DNA from: Thermoanaerobaculia bacterium
GTDB lineage: Bacteria; Acidobacteriota; Thermoanaerobaculia; Multivoradales; JAHEKO01
NCBI GenBank assembly: GCA_029287645.1
Contig: JARFQS010000562.1
Span: forward strand, 1 to 8,181
Reading direction: 5' to 3'
Length of the DNA: 8,181 nt
Shown one piece after another: positions 1-4,825 of the stretch. The number at the start of each line of letters is the position of its first letter. Within the stretch, counting starts at the first letter, position 1. Position numbers and translations under genes: made by a program. Under the pieces are notes generated by a model. The model was not told where the DNA came from, searched no databases, and saw only the letters and a list, made by a program, of their open reading frames with translations.

Positions 1-1388
1 GGGATGTCCAGCCCGACATTCGAGAGAATCGTCGGCAACAGGTCGATGTGCTGAACGGCCTCTCCCACCCTGACACCGTTCGATTGGCCGGGAAACTTGA
101 TGATCAGGGGAAAGTTCAGGGTCTCGGCATGCAAGTTGGCACCGTGGCGCCACCGGCCGTGCTCCTTGAACTCCTCTCCGTGGTCCGAGGCGAAGATGAT
201 CAGGGTCTCGTCGTAGATTCCGCGCTTCTCGAGAAACTCCAGCAGCTTGCCGAAGCTGTCGTCGTTGAAGGCGATCTCCGCATCGTAGAGATCCGACAGG
301 TAGGGCAGGGCCTCCATCGGCCATCGCCAGCGGGGCTGCCAGTGCGGCATCTCGTCAGCCGTCGGGGCGAATTCGGATCTGAATGGCTCAGGAGGTGCGT
401 AGGGGGCATGAGGATCCATGGGGTGGAGGTAGAGCAGGAAAGGAGCATCCTCCCGCCGACCGTCGATCCAATCGAAGGCCATGGTATTGACCTGGTCCGA
501 AGGCCGCTTGAGCTTGCGGGTGAACTCATCGAACCCCTGGGTGAAACCGAAGGTCTTGACCACGTTGGGATTCGTCACGAATGCCGCTGTCTGGTAGCCC
601 TCTGCATGGAGGAACTCGGCGAGGGTGTCGATCTCGTCAGACAGCTTGTGCTTCCAGCCGATCGCGCCGTGCGCCGGAGGCCAGAGTCCGGTAAAGATAG
701 ACGCTACTGAGGCCTTGGTCCAGGAGGACTGGCCGACCGCGTTCAGAAAGAGGCTCGAGTCGGCTGCAAACCGATCGATATTCGGCGTAATCGGCTTGGG
801 ATAGCCGAGACAGCCGAGGCGATCGGACCGCAGGGTATCCACCAAATAGATGAGGACATTGGGTCGCCGGCTAGGTTTCTCAACGGCCGGCGGTGGGCCT
901 GTCGCTTCTTTGATGGGCGCCCACAGAGCTGGACTCTTCAATGCAACTCCGCTTCCTGGATCGGAGTCTCCCCCTACCGTGCGCAGGCCGAGGCGGACCG
1001 GAGTGCGGGATCCCAGGCCTAGAGGTTCAGCGAGGTCTTCTTTCGATTTCGACAGCGACAGCAGCTCCCGCTCTCCATCCTCGTCCGTCTCTACATAGGC
1101 TTCCAGCCGTACTCCCTCCCCCCGCACGACGACTCCTTCGGCGCGGAATGTACTATCGGGCTCCGCGAACAGGAGGTACTCCAGGCTGGAGCCAGCCGGC
1201 AAGAACAACAGATCCTCTTGGGGCTTCGCGATGGGAAGGGTCTCGGGAGCGTCGATCTCGACCCCGGCGACACCCACTTGGGCGACAAGATCGTAGAACG
1301 CATCTCCTGTCTCCGGACTATCACCGGAACCACAGGCGACAGCCAGCAGTGCAAGGCCGAGCAGAGCGATCCGACCAGGGCGGCGCAT
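1..1388 (-). CDS. Sulfatase-superfamily lipoprotein (Thr-type active site), C-terminally truncated by window edge
   Basis: The reading frame is open from an ATG at 1388 to the window start, giving 462 residues with no stop, so the C-terminus is missing. It is a sulfatase-like member of the alkaline phosphatase superfamily, expected to hydrolyse or transfer sulfate- or phosphate-type esters outside the cytoplasm. Residues 1-20 are a signal peptide (MRRPGRIALLGLALLAVAC) ending in a lipobox-like LAVA-C, so C19 is probably lipidated; alanine at -3 is slightly atypical. Residues ~22-175 match no domain I recognise. The catalytic domain begins at ~177 with LIYLVDTLRSDRLG (metal ligand D184), followed by TPNIDRF, WTKASVASIFTG, LHPMDPHAPY (D325, H327), SDHGEE (D402, H403) and HIDLLPTI near the visible end. 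The usual C/S-x-P-x-R nucleophile motif reads T-K-A-S-V, placing T224 at the nucleophile position; sulfatase activity is therefore uncertain. There is no clear Shine-Dalgarno before the ATG. The family is secure, the substrate unknown. Confidence 0.93.
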   Translation of the reverse strand, partial: MRRPGRIALLGLALLAVACGSGDSPETGDAFYDLVAQVGVAGVEIDAPETLPIAKPQEDLLFLPAGSSLEYLLFAEPDSTFRAEGVVVRGEGVRLEAYVETDEDGERELLSLSKSKEDLAEPLGLGSRTPVRLGLRTVGGDSDPGSGVALKSPALWAPIKEATGPPPAVEKPSRRPNVLIYLVDTLRSDRLGCLGYPKPITPNIDRFAADSSLFLNAVGQSSWTKASVASIFTGLWPPAHGAIGWKHKLSDEIDTLAEFLHAEGYQTAAFVTNPNVVKTFGFTQGFDEFTRKLKRPSDQVNTMAFDWIDGRREDAPFLLYLHPMDPHAPYAPPEPFRSEFAPTADEMPHWQPRWRWPMEALPYLSDLYDAEIAFNDDSFGKLLEFLEKRGIYDETLIIFASDHGEEFKEHGRWRHGANLHAETLNFPLIIKFPGQSNGVRVGEAVQHIDLLPTILSNVGLDI

Positions 1389-1493
1389 GACGCTGGATTC
1401 TACTACCCGACGACGGCTTCCAAGATCGGCTCCACCCCCTCTGGGATCGGGTATATTCGCGCTCGACAGGGACTGAGTGAGGAGACCTCCGAC
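1389..1493. promoter_or_regulatory. Divergent intergenic region between sulfatase and decarboxylase genes
   Basis: These 105 bp must carry the start signals of both flanking genes. On the plus strand a -10-like TATATT lies at 1452-1457, but I see no convincing -35 at 16-18 bp. On the minus strand a -10-like TAGAAT lies at 1397-1402, about ten bases before the sulfatase ATG; transcription from it would give an almost leaderless message, which fits the absent Shine-Dalgarno. Both assignments are by eye and weak. No clear operator repeat is visible. Confidence 0.3.
1479..1484 (+). promoter_or_regulatory. Ribosome binding site deciding the decarboxylase start
   Basis: GAGGAG lies nine bases before the ATG at 1494. 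It decides the start: the open frame continues upstream to 1218, but that part runs antisense through the coding start of the sulfatase gene and encodes nothing resembling a decarboxylase. Confidence 0.75.
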
Positions 1494-3017
1494 ATGGCGA
1501 CTAGCGATCGGCTCGATCAGCTGAGACAACGTTCGGCCCCCTTGGACATGAGCCCCAGGGAGTTTCGTGAAGTCGGGCACCTGGTGGTGGACCGGATTGC
1601 CGAGCTGCTGGAATCGCTGCCCGACCGGCCTGTCACGCCTGCAGAGACACCGGGCACGATACGTGAGGCGATGCGGGCGTCGAGTCAGCTTCCAGAGGAC
1701 GGCATCGACGCTGGAGCACTCCTCGATGAGACCACCAAGCTCCTGTTCGACCACTCTCTCTTCAACGGCCATCCTCGGTTTCTCGGCTACATCACCTCCG
1801 CTCCCGCTCCCATAGGCATGTTGGGAGACCTGCTCGCCGCCGCAGTCAATCCGAATGTCGGGGCATGGCCGATGGCTCCGATGGCCACCGAGATCGAGGC
1901 CCAGACAGTGCGGTGGATCGCGGAGCTCATTGGCTATCCAGTGGACTCCGGGGGCATTCTGGTCAGTGGCGGAAACCTGGCGAATATCGTCTGCTTCCTC
2001 ACCGCACGGGCCAAGAAAGCCTCCTGGGACCTACAGAGCCATGGTCTCGACGCCAATCCTTCCGGGCCGCTGCGCGTCTACGCCTCGACCGAGGTGCACA
2101 CCTGGATCAACAAGGCCATGGACATCTCGGGGCTCGGAACCGCATCGCTGCGCTGGATCCAGGTCGACGAGGAGTCTCGTATGGACCTTGCAGCTCTAAA
2201 GGCTCAGCTCGACAAGGATGCCGCGGACGGCGATCAACCCTTCCTGGTCGTCGGCACGGCCAGCACCGTCAGCACCGGCGCGATCGACCCCCTGGCCGAG
2301 ATCGCTTCCCTTTGCCGTGAACGGGATCTCTGGTTTCACGTCGACGGCGCCTATGGCGCCTTCGCGGCTGCGGTTCCCGAGGCTGCCGAGCTCCTCGTGG
2401 GCATGTCGGAAGCCGACTCGGTGGCGGTGGATCCCCACAAATGGCTCTATGCCCCGCTGGAGGCCGGTTGCGCGTTGGTTCGGGACCCGGAGGCGTTGCG
2501 AAGCGCCTTCGCCCACGGCGCGCCCTACTACCATTTTGGCGAGATGGCCACCAACTACTTCGAGTACGGCCTGCAGAACTCACGGGGCTTCCGCGCCCTC
2601 AAGGTCTGGCTCGCCCTACGGCAGGTCGGCCGCTCAGGCTATGTGCAGATGATTCGGGACGATATCGACCTGGCCAAGGCTCTCTTCGATCTGCTAGCCG
2701 ACTACCCGGAAATCGAGCCCATGTCGCAGAACCTGAGTATTACTACGTTTCGCTACATTCCGGAGGATCTCCTCGATCGAGCCGAGACCGATCCGGTGCG
2801 CACCTACCTCGACGAGTTGAATCAGGAGATTCTGGCCCGGATCGAGCGCTCGGGTGAGATCTACCTCTCCAACGCCATCATCCAGGGGCGCTTCGCGCTG
2901 CGCATCTGCGTAGTCAACTTCCGCACTTCGCTCGAAGACATCGAGGCGTTCCCGGAGATCGTCCAGCGGTTGGGTCGCGAAGCCCATAGAGAGCTTCGTC
3001 CGGACGACTGGTCCTAG
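1494..3017 (+). CDS. PLP-dependent group II amino-acid decarboxylase (aromatic-L-amino-acid decarboxylase family)
   Basis: A complete 507-residue cytosolic enzyme, the usual length for pyridoxal-dependent decarboxylases of the aromatic amino acid/glutamate/histidine type (fold type I). It should release CO2 from an L-amino acid to give an amine. Visible in order: the N-terminal FREVGHLVVDRIAELLESLP helix typical of the family; the HPRFLGYITSAPAP entry motif; NPNVGAW; LVSGGNLANI; H202 in VHTWINKAMD, which should stack on the cofactor ring; VVGTASTVSTGAIDPL; D284 in FHVDGAYGAF, which should pair with the pyridine nitrogen; and DPHKWLY with K316 as the Schiff-base lysine. NSRGFRALKVWLALRQVG and the C-terminal INPNF-like VVNFRTS segment complete the domain. 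All key cofactor residues are present, so it should be active. The substrate cannot be read from sequence; aromatic, diaminobutyrate and other specificities occur among relatives. It is followed 10 bp later by a metallophosphoesterase gene, so the two probably form an operon. Confidence 0.92.
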   Translation: MATSDRLDQLRQRSAPLDMSPREFREVGHLVVDRIAELLESLPDRPVTPAETPGTIREAMRASSQLPEDGIDAGALLDETTKLLFDHSLFNGHPRFLGYITSAPAPIGMLGDLLAAAVNPNVGAWPMAPMATEIEAQTVRWIAELIGYPVDSGGILVSGGNLANIVCFLTARAKKASWDLQSHGLDANPSGPLRVYASTEVHTWINKAMDISGLGTASLRWIQVDEESRMDLAALKAQLDKDAADGDQPFLVVGTASTVSTGAIDPLAEIASLCRERDLWFHVDGAYGAFAAAVPEAAELLVGMSEADSVAVDPHKWLYAPLEAGCALVRDPEALRSAFAHGAPYYHFGEMATNYFEYGLQNSRGFRALKVWLALRQVGRSGYVQMIRDDIDLAKALFDLLADYPEIEPMSQNLSITTFRYIPEDLLDRAETDPVRTYLDELNQEILARIERSGEIYLSNAIIQGRFALRICVVNFRTSLEDIEAFPEIVQRLGREAHRELRPDDWS

Positions 3018-3027
3018 GTCCATCGAA

Positions 3028-4119
3028 ATGCGATTCTCGGACTTACCACCACCCCGCGAGGTCCCGCCCGAGTCGAAGGCTCGGCCGACTCGAGAGACCA
3101 CCAGAGAGCCCACCCGCGAGAAGAGGGACTCGCCACTGCCAGCCGAGTCTCGGACCGGTCCTCCGGAGCTCTCCGAGCAGCCCCCGGCTGTCGACGAGGC
3201 GCATCACGAGCACCTGGGTCCAGCGGCGACGACCACTTTTCGTCTTCGCCACCTCTTCAATCCGGCCAGAGGATGGTTCCGCAGAACAGAGCGCGGGATC
3301 AATAAGTTCCTCAGCCACCACATCTTTCCCGGGATCCCTGGAATCGCCCTTCCTTACAGTCGCGCTCTCGAGCGAGACCTGACGGTGTCGGAAGCAGATA
3401 TCGGCCTGGAGCACCTGGACCCCGGACTCACCGGCCTGAAGGTGCTGTTGGCTTCAGACATGCACGCCGGACCCTTTCTGGCTCCGGACGCCCTGGAGCG
3501 AACGTTTGCCAGACTCATGACCTTGGAGCCGGACCTCATCCTGCTGGCGGGTGACTTTGCGACCATTCGGTTGGAAGAGGTGGAACCGACCTTGCCGGCT
3601 TATGAGCTTCTGGACGCTCCCTTAGGGGTCTTCGGAGTTCTCGGAAACCACGACCACTACACAGGCCGCTCGGAGGAGCTTGTTTCCATCCTCGAAACCA
3701 CCGGTATCCAGTTCCTTCAGAACCGATCCGTTCTGCTCGAACAGGATGGCGGCCGCATCCTGTTGGCGGGAGTCGACGATCTGCTGTGCGGTGAGGCCTT
3801 GCTCGACGAGGCTCTGCGAGGCCGGCACTCTGGAATGCCGAGTCTGCTGCTCTCCCACAATCCGGATGTCTTTCCCGAAGCTGTGAACCGCGATGTGTCC
3901 CTGGTTCTCGCCGGCCACACCCACGGTGGCCAGTGGCGGCTCCCTGGTCTTCCCGTCCTGGTCCGCATGAGCCGATACAGGCTCGACGAGGGACGCTATC
4001 GAGCCGGCGGCTCACAACTCGTCGTGAGTCGAGGTCTGGGCGCTACGGGGTTCCCGATCCGGATCGGCTGTCCACCCGAGGCTGTCCTGCTCACCCTGCG
4101 GCCGAGCCAGACTCCGTAG
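3028..4119 (+). CDS. YkuE/YaeI-like metallophosphoesterase with long disordered N-terminal extension
   Basis: A 363-residue calcineurin-like phosphoesterase that should hydrolyse phosphomono- or diesters with two metal ions. The complete ligand set is visible: SDMHAG (D144, H146), AGDFA (D176), GNHDHY (N207, H208), SHNPD (H277) and GHTHGGQW (H297, H299). This order and the GHTHGGQ ending resemble the YkuE/YaeI/LpxG group, some members of which act on lipid-linked phosphates at the membrane; the substrate here is unknown. Residues 1-70 are rich in Pro, Arg, Glu and Thr and probably disordered. Residues ~71-115 hold basic and hydrophobic stretches (WFRRTERGINKFL, HIFPGIPGIALPY) but no clear transmembrane helix or signal peptide, although many relatives have an N-terminal membrane anchor. 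The ATG lies 10 bp after the decarboxylase stop and has only a weak AGGT (3016-3019) overlapping that stop, suggesting translational coupling. The first other ATG/GTG/TTG start in frame before the catalytic domain is GTG at 3385 (residue 120), which would give a bare catalytic domain. Confidence 0.9.
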   Translation: MRFSDLPPPREVPPESKARPTRETTREPTREKRDSPLPAESRTGPPELSEQPPAVDEAHHEHLGPAATTTFRLRHLFNPARGWFRRTERGINKFLSHHIFPGIPGIALPYSRALERDLTVSEADIGLEHLDPGLTGLKVLLASDMHAGPFLAPDALERTFARLMTLEPDLILLAGDFATIRLEEVEPTLPAYELLDAPLGVFGVLGNHDHYTGRSEELVSILETTGIQFLQNRSVLLEQDGGRILLAGVDDLLCGEALLDEALRGRHSGMPSLLLSHNPDVFPEAVNRDVSLVLAGHTHGGQWRLPGLPVLVRMSRYRLDEGRYRAGGSQLVVSRGLGATGFPIRIGCPPEAVLLTLRPSQTP

Positions 4120-4150
4120 ACCCGACCTCTATAAGCTGGCCAAGAATGAC
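4120..4150. other. Short convergent intergenic gap, no terminator seen
   Basis: Only 31 bp separate the phosphoesterase stop and the FMN reductase stop on the other strand. I see no stem-loop followed by a T-run in either direction, so termination is either Rho-dependent or occurs inside the opposing coding region. Confidence 0.5.
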
Positions 4151-4780
4151 TCAGCGGGCCCGGCGGGTCGTCGATACCGGAATGTCGATATCCTCTCCCG
4201 CTCTGACGATCGCCTCCAACGCGATTCGCGGACAGATATTCATGTCCAGGTAGTCCAGGAGATGAGTGGCCACTCCCCGTACTTGTTTCTCGACGGTCTC
4301 GTCCAGGCAGTGACCCTCGTCGTCGAAGACGCGGTTCACGCCGGCTACCGAGACCGGGCCAGGCAGGACAATCCCGCCCACATGAGAGCAGACGCTGCGC
4401 AGCTGCTCCAATGACTTGATGGCTCCGATCCGCCCACTCGCCACGCCGAGAAGCGCAATGGGCTTGCCCGAGAGCTTGGAGGGAAAACCCAGGTTCTCGA
4501 TGATCAACTTCAGGGCGCTGGCGAACGACCCGTGATACTCGGGAGTCGCGATGATAACGCCGGTGGCACTCTCCACGGCATCCTGGACCTCCTTCGCGCC
4601 GTCGGTTGCAGGATGTCCGGGAAAGCTCAGCTCGACCCTCGCCGGATCGATCGTCGTGACATCGACACCTGCCTCGAGCAGCTCGTCGTTGACGAGGGAG
4701 AGCGCCTTGGCGGTGAAGTTGCCGGGGCGGCTCGTACCGAGAATGCTGACAATTCGAACCCCGTTCTTCGGTTCTTCCAT
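4151..4780 (-). CDS. NAD(P)H-dependent FMN reductase / flavodoxin-like oxidoreductase
   Basis: A complete 209-residue protein of the NADPH-dependent FMN reductase family (flavodoxin-like fold), near the usual 180-200 residues. It should bind FMN and pass electrons from NAD(P)H to free flavin, quinones, azo dyes or metal ions. Evidence: the FMN phosphate-binding loop GTSRPGNFT at residues 15-23 after the first strand; the TPEYHGS motif at 79-85 (family form TPEYN-S), which contacts the isoalloxazine ring; then SASALK-like FASALKLIIENLG; and a second flavin-contact loop GVASGRIGA at 112-120. There is no signal peptide, so it is cytosolic. It starts 45 bp after the stop of the large secreted-protein gene on the same strand, with no terminator between, so it is probably the second gene of that operon. 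The exact electron acceptor cannot be told from sequence. Confidence 0.93.
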   Translation of the reverse strand: MEEPKNGVRIVSILGTSRPGNFTAKALSLVNDELLEAGVDVTTIDPARVELSFPGHPATDGAKEVQDAVESATGVIIATPEYHGSFASALKLIIENLGFPSKLSGKPIALLGVASGRIGAIKSLEQLRSVCSHVGGIVLPGPVSVAGVNRVFDDEGHCLDETVEKQVRGVATHLLDYLDMNICPRIALEAIVRAGEDIDIPVSTTRRAR

Positions 4781-4785
4781 GCTAG

Positions 4786-4795
4786 TCCTCCTCCT
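4786..4795 (-). promoter_or_regulatory. Strong ribosome binding site of the FMN reductase gene
   Basis: On the minus strand AGGAGGAGGA sits five bases before the ATG at 4780. It is the best Shine-Dalgarno in the window and fixes the start, and would allow efficient translation even from an internal position in a message. Confidence 0.85.
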
Positions 4796-4825
4796 GTCCA
4801 GAACGGGTCGGGCACTCAGCGCCGT

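Noticed and set aside
48..710. 220-residue plus-strand open frame at the left end
   Set aside because: It lies antisense to the sulfatase coding region, whose frame carries all the recognisable motifs; a GC-rich shadow frame.
1218..1493. Upstream extension of the decarboxylase reading frame (92 extra residues)
   Set aside because: It is antisense to the sulfatase start, gives no family-like sequence, and a good GAGGAG site precedes the ATG at 1494.
3536..4015. 159-residue minus-strand frame inside the phosphoesterase gene
   Set aside because: The plus strand contains the complete metallophosphoesterase motif set over the same interval; the antisense translation is low-complexity Arg/Gly/Pro.
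4120..4150. Bidirectional terminator between convergent genes
   Set aside because: No stem-loop of useful length and no T-run can be seen.
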